DNA of 64,000 bases from Robiginitalea aestuariiviva (lineage in GTDB: Bacteria > Bacteroidota > Bacteroidia > Flavobacteriales > Flavobacteriaceae): positions 183,015-247,014 of the forward strand of contig NZ_JARPUQ010000003.1 in NCBI RefSeq assembly GCF_029537735.1, in the 5' to 3' direction. The translations under genes were made by a program, and so were the position numbers. The notes beneath the pieces are model-generated. The model saw only the letters and a list, made by a program, of their open reading frames with translations. It was not told where the DNA came from and did no database searches. Positions 26,058 to 35,699 of this stretch are shown here, piece by piece. Position 1 is the first letter of the stretch, and each line of letters opens with the position of its first letter.

Positions 26058-27386
26058 ATGAAAGCGAAACCAACCTCCGGCAAGACACGCCGGGATTTTC
26101 TGCAAACCTCTGCCGTGGCCGCCTCGGCCCTGATGCTGCCCACCCTGGAAATGCAGGCCATGGCCCGCGCCTTCAATGAGAAAAAACTCCGGATTGCGCT
26201 GGTGGGCTGCGGCGGGCGGGGTACCGGGGCTGCCAATCAGGCCCTGCAGGCAGACCCCCATGTGGAACTGGTGGCCATGGCCGACCTGTTTGAAGACCGC
26301 CTGACCAACAGCTACCAAAATCTGATGGAGCGCTATGCAGACAGCGGGCGGGTACAGGTCCCGGAAAAAAATCGCTTTGTAGGCTTTGACGGGTACCAAA
26401 AGGCCATTGATCTGGCCGATGTGGTGATCCTGACCACCCCGCCCGGCTTCCGGCCCTACCACTTCCGCTATGCGGTGGAAAACGACAAGCACGTCTTTAT
26501 GGAAAAGCCCGTGGCTACCGATGCCCCGGGCATCCGCCACGTCCTGGAGACCGCCCGTATGGCCGATGCGAAAAAGCTCAATGTGGTGGTGGGCCTGCAG
26601 CGCCATTACCAGGAAAACTACCTGGAAACCCTGAGCCGCCTGCAACAGGGCGCTATCGGGAAGATCCGCTCCGGGCAGGTGTACTGGAACAGCGCCGGGG
26701 TGTGGGTGCGTCCCCGCCAGGCCGGGCAAAGCGAACTGGAGTACCAGATGCGCAACTGGTACTACTTCAACTGGGTTTGCGGCGATCACATCCTGGAGCA
26801 GCACATCCACAACATAGACGTGGCCAACTGGTTTATTGGGGAGTATCCAGCCTCGGCCCAGGGCATGGGTGGGCGCCTGGTGCGCACCGGCCCGGACCAC
26901 GGCGAGATTTTTGACCACCATTTTGTGGAATTCACCTATCCCGGCGGGGCCGTAGTGGCCAGCCAGTGCCGCCACCAGCCCGGCACCATGTACCGGGTGG
27001 GGGAGTGCTTCCAGGGCACCGAAGGTTCCGTGGTCACCAGCGATGCAGGGGTGGCGCGCATTTACGACCTGAGCGGGGCGGAAACCGCGACCATATCCAA
27101 TTCGGAGGGGCATAACCCCTACCAGGAAGAACACAACCGCCTTTTTGCCTCCATCCGCGAAGGGGGGCAGCTCAACGATTCCTATAACGGGGCCAAAAGT
27201 ACCCTCACGGCCATTATGGGCCGTATGGCCACCTATAGCGGGCAGGTGGTTACCTGGGAAGACGCCCTGAATTCACAATTGCAACTGATGCCGGAAACCG
27301 TCACCTGGCAAACCGTGCCGCCTTCGGTGCCGGATGCCCAGGGGAAATATCCCATTCCCATCCCAGGGCAGACCCAGGCTTTCTAG
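26058..27386 (+). CDS. Tat-exported Gfo/Idh/MocA-family oxidoreductase
   Basis: A protein of 442 residues. A twin-arginine signal is evident (KTRRDFLQTSAVAASALML). The Rossmann domain starts at LRIALVGCGGRGTGAANQAL (about 44-63), and the family motif EKPVATD lies near 155. The C-terminal alpha/beta domain contains GDHILEQHIHNIDVANWF, the usual catalytic His/Asp helix. These periplasmic NAD(P)-containing proteins fold in the cytoplasm with cofactor bound and act on sugars, in some cases as glycosidases with an oxidation-elimination mechanism. It is co-transcribed with the FGE-fold gene and its stop overlaps the convergent GH78 gene by 4 bp. Substrate not known. Confidence 0.88.
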   Translation: MKAKPTSGKTRRDFLQTSAVAASALMLPTLEMQAMARAFNEKKLRIALVGCGGRGTGAANQALQADPHVELVAMADLFEDRLTNSYQNLMERYADSGRVQVPEKNRFVGFDGYQKAIDLADVVILTTPPGFRPYHFRYAVENDKHVFMEKPVATDAPGIRHVLETARMADAKKLNVVVGLQRHYQENYLETLSRLQQGAIGKIRSGQVYWNSAGVWVRPRQAGQSELEYQMRNWYYFNWVCGDHILEQHIHNIDVANWFIGEYPASAQGMGGRLVRTGPDHGEIFDHHFVEFTYPGGAVVASQCRHQPGTMYRVGECFQGTEGSVVTSDAGVARIYDLSGAETATISNSEGHNPYQEEHNRLFASIREGGQLNDSYNGAKSTLTAIMGRMATYSGQVVTWEDALNSQLQLMPETVTWQTVPPSVPDAQGKYPIPIPGQTQAF

Positions 27387-29764
27387 GGGCGGATCCGGAT
27401 CCGGTTTTCCCCTGGGGTAAGGGCCAGCTCCTGCCCCTGCCAGTACAGGGTGCCCGGGGTGCCTTCCGGCAGGGTTATAGTACCTTCCAGGCCGCCGCGG
27501 GCGGTTTGCCGGAGGGCGACTTCAACTTCCCCTTTCGGGTGGGGCATACGGCCGTCCAGGCGGTCCAGCCCATTGAAATGGGGGCTCACCCCCACGGTTT
27601 CAAACCCCGGGCTATCCGGACGGATACCCAGCATTAGCGAAAGGAAATGATAGAGGGGGGAGGCACTCCAGGCATGGCAGTCCGAACGGGTGGGTTCGGG
27701 TTCCTCGGCAAAGGTGGTGAGCCCGTTGGCCAGCATGGTGTGCCAGGGCCCTAGGGTACCCAGGTAACGGTTGCCCATCCCGGCCTGCAGCAGGGCTTCG
27801 GTCCGGTAAAAGGAGAAATAATAGGAGGTTTCCGCCTGGTCCTGTCCCTCCAGGACGCGTTCCATGAGCGGGGCAGCGGCTTCTTGTGGCACAGTTCCCG
27901 TCAAAACGGCCAGGGTATTGGTGTGCTGGCTGTAAAAGTCTTTGGCCGGGGTGTCTGCATACAGCCCCCGCACCGGGTCCCAACAGGTTTGCTGGACAGC
28001 CTGTTGCAGGGAGGCCACCCGACTGGTGAAGCGCTCCGCCTGCCCCGGGTACCCGAAGGCCTGCAGCAGGGGGATGGCTTTTTGCAGGGTATAGGCGTAC
28101 TGCAGGGTGATCAGGGCCGAACCCCCGGTTTCCGCCCCGGGCGGAATCCCGGATTCCCAGCCGTCGCGCACCACCCAGTCTACAAAATTCCACCACTCCA
28201 TTGGCCCCAGTAACCCGTCTTCCCGCAACCGGGCTTCGTACCATTCCAACACAGATAATATTTCCGGGACCAGTTCGCTTACGGTTTGGGTATCCGGGGT
28301 GTGCATCCAGTAGTCGTGCAGCATGGTGATCCACACCAGGGAAAATGTGGGGATCTGTTGGGGGTCGTAGCTGGGGTAGCGACTCTGGGTCAGGCCAAAG
28401 GGGCGTTTGGAATCCCGGTAGGCCAGCAGGGCGTTTTTAAAGAGACGGGTGTCTCCGGATACATAGGTGGTGATCAGGGCCTGGATACGCGTGTCGCCTG
28501 CGTATTGCAGTTGCTCGTAATAGGGGCAGTCAAAATAGTTCTCCCCGGCGCAGAGCCGCTGGGTGCGCCAGCCCACTTCCCACAGGTCTTCCAGCCCGGG
28601 GATGGCGGCTTCAAACACGGCCGCTTCCTCCAGGGGATACCCGGTAAACCGGCTGTAAAAGCGCTCCAGTACCAGCGGTTCGCCCCCGGTCTGTATCTCC
28701 ATTTCCACAAAGCGGAAGGTGCGCCACCACAGGGTTTCGAAGGTGCGGGAGGCCCCGCCGTCCAGGGTAATGCGGTCTGTGTTTCCCACTATATGTTTAC
28801 CTGCAACGGCATTGCGGTTTCCCTTGTTCCCCGCGGAATCCACCAGACTTTCGGCATAGGTCAGGGAAAGGCGCGCGCCTTTGCCGCCCCGGGTGGTTAC
28901 AATCGGGTAGGCGTTGGTCAGGTGCCCCTGGTCAAAAAGCAGGGTTACCTTCCGGTTGGCGGGGATGGTTAAAGCCTTTTCGCCCCGATAGTCCGGCCCG
29001 CCCAGGGCATTCGGGTTGCGACGGGGTACGGCGGCAAATTCCTGCGCCTTTTCCTCCATCAGGGGCAGGGTACGGGGCACCAGCACGTGGGAAGGGGTAC
29101 CCCCATAACGGCCCAGGCTGGCCTGGGGCCGGCCGGCCTGCAATTCCCGGGCGGCTACAAACCCGGGGGTATGGTTTGCGGGGTCCATCCAGCCCCAGGG
29201 GTAGTCCGAGGCGGCAATGCCTTCGCCCGGCCCCACCACGTAGTAGGCATTCAGCCGGACCGGCAGGGGGGTATAGGCCGGGTTGGCCAGTACTTCCCAG
29301 CTGGCATTCGTATTGGCCAGGCCCCTGGTTTCCGGGGCGCCCTGCAGGATAAAGCCGGTGCGCACCGTATGCTGGGCTACCGGCCGGTATTCGGCAAAGT
29401 TCCAGACCGTGGCCGCCAGGATATTGGTGCCCTGGCGGAGGTAGGGGGCCAGGTCCAGGGTTTCGTACCGCCACTGCAGGCGGTCTCCCCGGGCCGGGCC
29501 AAAGGTCAGGTACTGCCCGTTCACATAGAGTTTATAGCGGTTGTCTGCAGAGAGGTGCACCACAAAATGCTCCGGGGCCTGGTCCAGCTCCAGGACCTTC
29601 CGGAAATGAAACACCCCAAAGGTGTCCCCGGGGTCGTCCGGGTGTGCAATCCAGCGGGCCTCCCAGGGGCTGCGGGGGTCGGGTTCCTGCCCTTGGCTAA
29701 AGGCCCAGCCAAAGGTCAGCAGGGCAACGGCAAGCAGGCGAAAGGGCATCGGCAATGATTTCAT
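27383..29764 (-). CDS. GH78-like alpha-L-rhamnosidase, secreted
   Basis: A protein of 793 residues with a signal peptide (MKSLPMPFRLLAVALLTFGWAF, cut near SQGQ). A jelly-roll domain (about 30-150: WEARWIAHPDDP, YKLYVNGQYLTFGPARGD) precedes an (alpha/alpha)6 six-hairpin catalytic domain (about 390-720). The likely acid is the Glu in DCPYYEQLQYAGDTR, and acidic residues in TTFAEEPEPTRSDCHAWSASP are candidates for the base. A C-terminal beta domain closes the protein. It differs clearly from the other GH78 protein in this window (no lectin insertion, much shorter) and may act on unbranched or desulfated oligosaccharides. It converges on the Gfo/Idh gene with a 4-bp overlap, 3 bp downstream of the antiporter gene. 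Confidence 0.82.
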   Translation of the reverse strand: MKSLPMPFRLLAVALLTFGWAFSQGQEPDPRSPWEARWIAHPDDPGDTFGVFHFRKVLELDQAPEHFVVHLSADNRYKLYVNGQYLTFGPARGDRLQWRYETLDLAPYLRQGTNILAATVWNFAEYRPVAQHTVRTGFILQGAPETRGLANTNASWEVLANPAYTPLPVRLNAYYVVGPGEGIAASDYPWGWMDPANHTPGFVAARELQAGRPQASLGRYGGTPSHVLVPRTLPLMEEKAQEFAAVPRRNPNALGGPDYRGEKALTIPANRKVTLLFDQGHLTNAYPIVTTRGGKGARLSLTYAESLVDSAGNKGNRNAVAGKHIVGNTDRITLDGGASRTFETLWWRTFRFVEMEIQTGGEPLVLERFYSRFTGYPLEEAAVFEAAIPGLEDLWEVGWRTQRLCAGENYFDCPYYEQLQYAGDTRIQALITTYVSGDTRLFKNALLAYRDSKRPFGLTQSRYPSYDPQQIPTFSLVWITMLHDYWMHTPDTQTVSELVPEILSVLEWYEARLREDGLLGPMEWWNFVDWVVRDGWESGIPPGAETGGSALITLQYAYTLQKAIPLLQAFGYPGQAERFTSRVASLQQAVQQTCWDPVRGLYADTPAKDFYSQHTNTLAVLTGTVPQEAAAPLMERVLEGQDQAETSYYFSFYRTEALLQAGMGNRYLGTLGPWHTMLANGLTTFAEEPEPTRSDCHAWSASPLYHFLSLMLGIRPDSPGFETVGVSPHFNGLDRLDGRMPHPKGEVEVALRQTARGGLEGTITLPEGTPGTLYWQGQELALTPGENRIRIRP

Positions 29765-29767
29765 AGG

Positions 29768-31012
29768 TCAGGCGTTTTTGCGCAGGCGGGCCGCCAGTTT
29801 CCCGACGGTAAGGCCCTGTACGATAATAGAGAAGATCACCACGATGTAGGTGATGACCAGGAAGAGGTCGCGTTCCATCTCTGCGGTCAGGCCCAGGGCC
29901 AGGGCAATGGAGATGGCACCGCGCAGGCCGCCCCAGGTCATCATGGGGTGGGTACCGGGTACAAAGTCCAGCCGGCGTTCAAAGAATTTTACGGGCATCC
30001 ACAGGGAGAGGTGGCGACAAACCAGGGCCAGGGGGATCATAGCCAGCCCCGCCAACAGGTAGGGTGTTTTCAGGTCCAGCACCAAAATTTCCATCCCGAT
30101 CAGCACAAAGAGGACCGTATTGAGCAGCACATCCACCAGCTCCCAGAACTGGTCCACATAGCGCTCGGTGGTCTCGCTCATGGCCTGGGAGCGGGCATGG
30201 GGCCCGCCAAGCATCAACCCCGCGGCCACCATGGCCAGGGGGGCCGAGACGTGGAGGTATTCCGAAACCACAATACCCGTCATCACTACGGCCAGGGTAA
30301 TGATCACCTCCACCGAATATTCGTCAATACTGCGCATCATCCTGAGGGCCACCCAGCCCAGGCCCAACCCCAGCAAAAGCCCCCCGAACACCTCGTGTAC
30401 AAAGAGCAGGGCGGTATGCCCCAGGGAAAAGTCCCCGGCATCCCCGGCGGCCAGGGTATACAGCGTTAGAAAGACCACTACGCCCACCCCGTCGTTAAAG
30501 AGGGATTCCCCTACGATTTTGATCTCCAGTTTTTTGGGGACCCCGGCTTTTTTCAGGATGCCCAGCACGGCAATGGGGTCCGTGGGGGAGATCAGGGCGC
30601 CAAAGAGCAGGCATACCAGAAAGGAAACCTGCAACCCGAACAGGGGCAGCAAAAAATAGGTGGCCCCGCCAATCAAAAAGGTGGAGACCAGCACCCCGAA
30701 GGTGGCAAAGGCCAGCACCGGCCAGCGCTGGGCCCGCAGCTTTTCCAGGTCGGTGTGCAGGGCGCCGGCAAACAGCAGAAACCCCAGCAGGATATCCAGC
30801 AACAGCGACTCAAAATCGATCTGTCCGATGATGTACCGCTCGGCCTGCAAGAGGCGGGAATCTATGGCGCTCAACGCAAAGACGGCCAGGGTAAACCCGA
30901 TAGTGATCACCGTAAGCCCGATGGTGTTCGGGAGTTTGATCACGCGGGTATTCAGGTACCCGAACAGGGCAGAGAGTAACACCAGGATGGTGGCAATCAG
31001 GAAGTAATCCAT
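29768..31012 (-). CDS. CPA1-family Na+(K+)/H+ antiporter (NhaP type)
   Basis: A protein of 414 residues with about 12-13 transmembrane helices. The ion-binding core is visible: FGALISPTDPIAVLGILK, then VGESLFNDGVGVVVFLTLY with the ND pair, and in the C-terminal half MMTWGGLRGAISIALALGL with its Arg. It exchanges sodium or potassium for protons across the inner membrane, as expected in a marine bacterium. No cytoplasmic TrkA-C tail is present. It lies 3 bp from the GH78-like gene on the same strand, but a functional link is not obvious. The start is the first Met before helix 1. Confidence 0.92.
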   Translation of the reverse strand: MDYFLIATILVLLSALFGYLNTRVIKLPNTIGLTVITIGFTLAVFALSAIDSRLLQAERYIIGQIDFESLLLDILLGFLLFAGALHTDLEKLRAQRWPVLAFATFGVLVSTFLIGGATYFLLPLFGLQVSFLVCLLFGALISPTDPIAVLGILKKAGVPKKLEIKIVGESLFNDGVGVVVFLTLYTLAAGDAGDFSLGHTALLFVHEVFGGLLLGLGLGWVALRMMRSIDEYSVEVIITLAVVMTGIVVSEYLHVSAPLAMVAAGLMLGGPHARSQAMSETTERYVDQFWELVDVLLNTVLFVLIGMEILVLDLKTPYLLAGLAMIPLALVCRHLSLWMPVKFFERRLDFVPGTHPMMTWGGLRGAISIALALGLTAEMERDLFLVITYIVVIFSIIVQGLTVGKLAARLRKNA

Positions 31013-31082
31013 AGGGGGCTGGTTTTTTAGCCCCCTAAAGATAGAAAATCATGCCTATCCGGCCTGCTCTTTGGCAACCTGC

Positions 31083-31388
31083 TTACAGGGAGCGCTCTAT
31101 GGGGACCACCACTGCCTTTATGGGGTTGTTGGTTTCCAGGTGGGCATTGAACTCTTCCATGAGTCCGAACAGGGTGTCGATGTGGTCGGCATCGGTAAAG
31201 GAGAAAAACATCCGGGATTCATTCCCGCCTTTCTCCCCCGGGAACCAGCTCTGGGTCATCATCAGGGGGGGCAGGCTTTTATACCCGTCAATTTCCGAAC
31301 CGCTAAAGCTCTCAATCCCCGCCTTTTTAAACAAGGCAAGCACCTCGGACTTAAACTGGTCCACCACGGTAACGATCAGCAATTTCAT
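31083..31388 (-). CDS. PII-like protein coupled to the RND efflux operon
   Basis: A protein of 101 residues. The start MKLLIVTVVDQFKSEV is chosen because it lies 1 bp after the stop of the RND gene, indicating coupled translation; the longer frame runs into that gene. The pattern beta (KLLIVTVV), helix (EVLALFKKAGI), beta, a variable loop, MFFSFTDADHIDTLFGLMEEF and a final strand KAVVVPIE is that of the PII/CutA ferredoxin-like fold. PII-like proteins of the PII-NG kind are known next to heavy-metal RND pumps. It lacks an obvious T-loop Tyr51 motif. It may modulate or report on pump activity; ligand unknown. Confidence 0.7.
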   Translation of the reverse strand: MKLLIVTVVDQFKSEVLALFKKAGIESFSGSEIDGYKSLPPLMMTQSWFPGEKGGNESRMFFSFTDADHIDTLFGLMEEFNAHLETNNPIKAVVVPIERSL

Positions 31389-31389
31389 A

Positions 31390-34300
31390 TCAGGATTCTT
31401 TGTGGTTCTTTCTTTCAATGAGGTAGTACACCAGGGGCACCACCAGCAGGGTAAGGACGGTGGAGGCAATGGTCCCGCCCATAAGCGAAATGGCCAGGCC
31501 CTGGAAAATAGGGTCGAACAGGATTACAAATGCCCCAATAACCACAGTCCCTGCCGTAAGCAGTATGGGTGTGGTACGAACGGCTCCGGCTTCAATCACC
31601 GCTTGTTTCAGGGGAATGCCATCTGCCAGCCGCAGGTTCACAAAGTCGATGAGCAACACCGAGTTGCGCACCATGATCCCTGCCAGGGCGATCATCCCGA
31701 TAAAGGAGGTGGCGGTAAAAAAGGCGCCCAGCAACCAGTGGCCAATCACGATACCTACCAGCGAAAGGGGGATGGCCACCATCATAACCACCGGGGCTTT
31801 GAAATTCTGGAACCAGCCTACAATCAGCATGTAGATGATTACGATTACCCCGGCAAAGGCAAGACCCAAATCCCGGAAGACTTCCAGGGTAATCTGCCAC
31901 TCCCCGTCCCATTTCAGGGTGAAATCATCCTCGTATTCGGGCTGCCCCAGATAGCGTTCCTCCAGGGTGTACCCGGCGGGTAGCTCCAGGGCCTTCAACC
32001 GGTCGTCCATCCCCAATATGGCATAGACCGGGCTTTCCAGGGTGCCGGCCATGTCTGCCATCACATATACCACCCGCCGTTGGTTTTTACGGTAGATATT
32101 CTTGGCACGCGTCCGGGATTCCACCGAGACGAAATCTGCAAGGGGCAGCAGGTTACCCTGTTGGGATTTAACCCGCAACTGCCCCAGCGCATCCACGGAG
32201 GAGCGGTCCGATTCTCCCAGGGCCAGGACCAACTCCACGGGGTCTGCGGCCCGCTCGTCGTAAAGGCTGGCAATGGGGCGGTCCGAGAGCGCCATATGGA
32301 CACTGTGGACCAGTTGTTGGGGAGCCAGCCCGTGTAGCATGGCCTTTTCCCGGTTTACTACCAGCTCAAATTCCGTCTGGTCATCTTCGGTCATGCCGTC
32401 TACGTCCACCACATCCGGGGTTTCCCGAAGCAGGGTTTCTACCTGTTCTGCCAGGGCCATTTGCTGGTTGTAATCCGGGCCGTAGATCTCGGCAACAATA
32501 GTGGAGAGCACCGGGGGCCCGGGAGGGACTTCCACCAACTTGATGTTGGCACCGTAAACTGCGGCTATGGCCTGAATACCCGGGCGCATGGCCTTGGCAA
32601 TGTCGTGGCTCTGGGCGGAGCGGTCGTGTTTGTCCGTCAGGTTTACCTGGATGTCCGCCATGTTGCTGCCGCCCCTGAGGTCGTAATGGCGTACCAGGCC
32701 ATTAAAGGTGATGGGGGCAGAGGTTCCCACATAGGCCTGGTAATTCACTACCTCCGGGCGGGTCTTCAGGTATTGGCCAATTTCCCGGGCCACCACGGCG
32801 GTGCGCTCCAGGGTAGTCCCTTCCGGCATGTCGATCACCACCTGGAATTCGTTTTTGTTGTCGAAGGGCAGCATTTTCACCAGGACCGATTCCGTGAAGA
32901 ACATGGCCATGGAACCTAACAGCAACACTACGGTAATCCCCAGAAAGGCATACCTGCGGGTGCGGTTTTCAATCAGTGGCCGCTCCAGTTTTTCGTACCA
33001 GCGATAGATCAGGGTTTCCTCCAGGGGTTTGTGGACCTTGGGCGCCTTTCCTGTTTTTTTGTCCTTTTCCCGCAGGAAGAGGTAACCCAGGTATGGGGTG
33101 ATGGTGAGGGCCACAAACAGGGAGAGCAGCATGGCTATGGAAGCCCCTATGGGCATGGGCGACATATAGGGGCCCATCAGCCCGGAGACAAAGGCCATCG
33201 GCAGCACCGAGGCAATCACGGTAAAGGTGGCCAAAATGGTGGGGTTGCCCACCTCGTTAATGGCGTAAAGGGCCGCCTGCCGGAAAGGGAGCCGCTTCAT
33301 CTTGAAGTGGCGGTGCATATTCTCCGCAATGATGATGGAATCGTCCACCACAATCCCCGTCACGAAAACCAGGGCAAAGAGGGTAATTCGGTTTAGCGTG
33401 TAATCCAGCATGTAGTAACTCAGCAGGGTAAGGGCAAAAGTAATGGGCACCGAGAGGAAGACCACCAAGCCTCCCCGCCAGCCCATGGCCAGCATCACCA
33501 CAAAGGTTACGGCAATGATGGCCCCGATCAGGTGCATCAGCAGCTCGGACACTTTTTGGGAGGCCGTTTCCCCGTAATTGCGGGTAACCTCCACATGTAC
33601 CTGATCAGGGATCAGGGTTTGCCGCAGATGCTCCACCTTTCGAAGGATCTGGTCCGAGATCTTCATGGCGTCTGCCCCTTTGCGCTTGGCCACCGAGAGG
33701 GTCACAGCCGGGTATTCGGACGGGAATTCCCTGGCATTCGGGCTGGCGCCGCCAAAGCCCAGGGAAACGTAATGCACCGGGATTTGTGGGCCGTCCGTAA
33801 CCCGGGCCACCTGCCCCAGGTATACCGGCTGCCCCTGTTGTACCCCCACCACCAGGTGCTCAACATCCTCGGCGGATTGGAGGAAACGGCCAGTCTGCAC
33901 CAGGTATTCCGTATCTGCACGGTCAAAGCTGCCGGACTGCATCTGGGCATTGGCTCCTTCAATCCGGGCCGCCACCGAAAGAAAATCCAGGCCGCTGGCC
34001 GCCAGTTTTTCCCGGTCCAGGGCTATACGCAATTGTCGGTCCCGGCCTCCTATGCGTTTGGTGATGGAAACATCCCGCACCTTTTCGATTTCATCCTTGA
34101 GGCTCAGGGCCAGCTCGTTCAGCTGGTAGTCGTCGTAGGAATCGCTCCAGAGGGTAAGCCCCAGCATGGGGACATCGTCTATGGCGCGTGTCTTCACCAG
34201 GGGGAAGGTTACCCCCCGGGGCATACGGTCCATGTGTTTGTTGATCTCGTTGTACAGCTTTACAAAGGACCGCTCAATGTCTTCCCCCACATAGAACTGT

Positions 34301-34593
34301 ACGATCACCATGGCCTGTTCCGGCATGGCTGTGGCATATACGTATTCCACCCCTGGGATATTGGAAATGAGCTTTTCCAGGGGTTTCACCACCCGGGATT
34401 CCACCTCCGCGGGGCTGGCACCCGGGTAGCCCACAAAGATGTCGGCCATGGGCACGTCAATCTGTGGCTCTTCCTCCCTGGGGATCAGGAACGAACTGTA
34501 TACGCCAATGACCATAAACACGATCATCAGCAGGACGGTTAGTTTGGAGCCGATAAAGCCCTTGGCTATTTTTCCGGCTAATCCTTCTTTCAT
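31390..34593 (-). CDS. RND-family efflux pump, inner-membrane subunit
   Basis: A protein of 1067 residues with the AcrB/CzcA layout: TM1 (KLTVLLMIVFMVIGVYSSFL), a first large periplasmic loop (about 40-345), TM2-6, a second loop (about 560-880), and TM8-12. The proton-relay Asp pair is present in TM4 (VTGIVVDDSIIIAENM). The PREEEPQIDVPMADI segment near residue 38 is typical of HAE/HME pumps in Bacteroidota. It works with the adaptor (12 bp upstream) and the TolC-like channel encoded just before it. Substrate class is not clear; the PII-like partner hints at metal ions, but the canonical CzcA metal motif in TM4 (DFG-type) is not seen. Confidence 0.93.
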   Translation of the reverse strand: MKEGLAGKIAKGFIGSKLTVLLMIVFMVIGVYSSFLIPREEEPQIDVPMADIFVGYPGASPAEVESRVVKPLEKLISNIPGVEYVYATAMPEQAMVIVQFYVGEDIERSFVKLYNEINKHMDRMPRGVTFPLVKTRAIDDVPMLGLTLWSDSYDDYQLNELALSLKDEIEKVRDVSITKRIGGRDRQLRIALDREKLAASGLDFLSVAARIEGANAQMQSGSFDRADTEYLVQTGRFLQSAEDVEHLVVGVQQGQPVYLGQVARVTDGPQIPVHYVSLGFGGASPNAREFPSEYPAVTLSVAKRKGADAMKISDQILRKVEHLRQTLIPDQVHVEVTRNYGETASQKVSELLMHLIGAIIAVTFVVMLAMGWRGGLVVFLSVPITFALTLLSYYMLDYTLNRITLFALVFVTGIVVDDSIIIAENMHRHFKMKRLPFRQAALYAINEVGNPTILATFTVIASVLPMAFVSGLMGPYMSPMPIGASIAMLLSLFVALTITPYLGYLFLREKDKKTGKAPKVHKPLEETLIYRWYEKLERPLIENRTRRYAFLGITVVLLLGSMAMFFTESVLVKMLPFDNKNEFQVVIDMPEGTTLERTAVVAREIGQYLKTRPEVVNYQAYVGTSAPITFNGLVRHYDLRGGSNMADIQVNLTDKHDRSAQSHDIAKAMRPGIQAIAAVYGANIKLVEVPPGPPVLSTIVAEIYGPDYNQQMALAEQVETLLRETPDVVDVDGMTEDDQTEFELVVNREKAMLHGLAPQQLVHSVHMALSDRPIASLYDERAADPVELVLALGESDRSSVDALGQLRVKSQQGNLLPLADFVSVESRTRAKNIYRKNQRRVVYVMADMAGTLESPVYAILGMDDRLKALELPAGYTLEERYLGQPEYEDDFTLKWDGEWQITLEVFRDLGLAFAGVIVIIYMLIVGWFQNFKAPVVMMVAIPLSLVGIVIGHWLLGAFFTATSFIGMIALAGIMVRNSVLLIDFVNLRLADGIPLKQAVIEAGAVRTTPILLTAGTVVIGAFVILFDPIFQGLAISLMGGTIASTVLTLLVVPLVYYLIERKNHKES

Positions 34594-34605
34594 TGCAGCT
34601 GCTGC

Positions 34606-35688
34606 TTAAGGGGTGCTGATGCGTACCCCGTTGAACAATTTTCCTTCGGCCGAGCGTATATAGGTCTCCCCGGCCTGTAAACCGGAAAGTACTTCCACCT
34701 GGTCTCCATATTCCCGGCCTAACCGCAGCCAGCGCAGCATGGCGGTCTGTTGCTGGCTTACCGTATAGATCCCGGAAAGTTGACCCCTTTGTACAAGGGC
34801 GTCGCGGGGGATTAGGACCGTGACGGTTTGCCCGGAATCTTTTTTGGCTCCTGGGAAATGCAGGGTGGCATACATCCCGGAGCGCAGGCCCGGGTCTGTC
34901 TGGTCCAGCTGCACCGTAGCCAGGTATTGGCCACCGGTATTGCGGGCAGAGGTGCTGAGTTCACTTACATGCCCCCGAAGCTCCAGGCCGGCGGCCTCTA
35001 TTAAAACGGGAACGGTATCGCCCACGGCAACCCCGATAATGGCACTTTCCGGGATGCGGGCCGCTACCTCAAAGCGGCCGGGGGCCTCCACGGCCACCAG
35101 GGGCTGGCCCGGACTGGCCAGGTCTCCCGCTTCGGTAAACACATTGGTGACCACCCCGTCAAACGGCGCCTTGATTTGGGCATAGGCAAACTGAGCGGCC
35201 ACTTCCTGCCGCATTTGCCGGGCACCTTCCAGTTGTGCCTTTGCCATCTGGTAGCGGGCGGTCATGTCGTCCAGCTCCTTTTGGGTAGCGCTCTGCGCGG
35301 CAAAGAGCTCCCGGTAGCGCTGGTAATCCTTTTCGGCATTGGCAAAGCCCGCCTGCGCCTGGGCAATGCCCGCTTCGGCCTGGGCCATTTTGGCCCGGAG
35401 ATCTGCCAGGTCCAGGCTAAGAAGTAAGTCCCCGGCCTGTACCGGCTGGCCTACCTTAACATGCAGGGTGCGTACGTATCCCATCATCCGGGTACCCAGG
35501 TTGGCCTGGCGGGCGGCTTCCACCTTCCCGCTGGCTGTGAAATACGGGGTGGCAGACGCAGTTCCGGCCTGTGCCAGGGTTACGGCAACGGGTTGTTGGG
35601 CTCCGGATGGGGATTCGCTGGGATCGCCCCCGCAGCTTCCCATCAGGAGTGCGATAGCGATCAGGGAAAGGGTATATCTCGTTTTCAT
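34606..35688 (-). CDS. RND periplasmic adaptor (membrane fusion protein), lipoprotein
   Basis: A protein of 360 residues. It has a lipoprotein signal (MKTRYTLSLIAIALLMGSC, Cys19). The barrel-sandwich hybrid halves flank a helical hairpin: YVRTLHVKVGQPVQAGDLLLSLD, the coiled coil (about 90-165), then IKAPFDGVVTNVFTEAGDLASPGQPLVAV, followed by beta-barrel and membrane-proximal domains ending with VLSGLQAGETYIRSAEGKLFNG. It links the inner-membrane pump to the outer-membrane channel. It sits 12 bp from the pump gene and 11 bp from the channel gene, all in one operon. Confidence 0.93.
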   Translation of the reverse strand: MKTRYTLSLIAIALLMGSCGGDPSESPSGAQQPVAVTLAQAGTASATPYFTASGKVEAARQANLGTRMMGYVRTLHVKVGQPVQAGDLLLSLDLADLRAKMAQAEAGIAQAQAGFANAEKDYQRYRELFAAQSATQKELDDMTARYQMAKAQLEGARQMRQEVAAQFAYAQIKAPFDGVVTNVFTEAGDLASPGQPLVAVEAPGRFEVAARIPESAIIGVAVGDTVPVLIEAAGLELRGHVSELSTSARNTGGQYLATVQLDQTDPGLRSGMYATLHFPGAKKDSGQTVTVLIPRDALVQRGQLSGIYTVSQQQTAMLRWLRLGREYGDQVEVLSGLQAGETYIRSAEGKLFNGVRISTP

Positions 35689-35699
35689 GGTTTTTCAGT

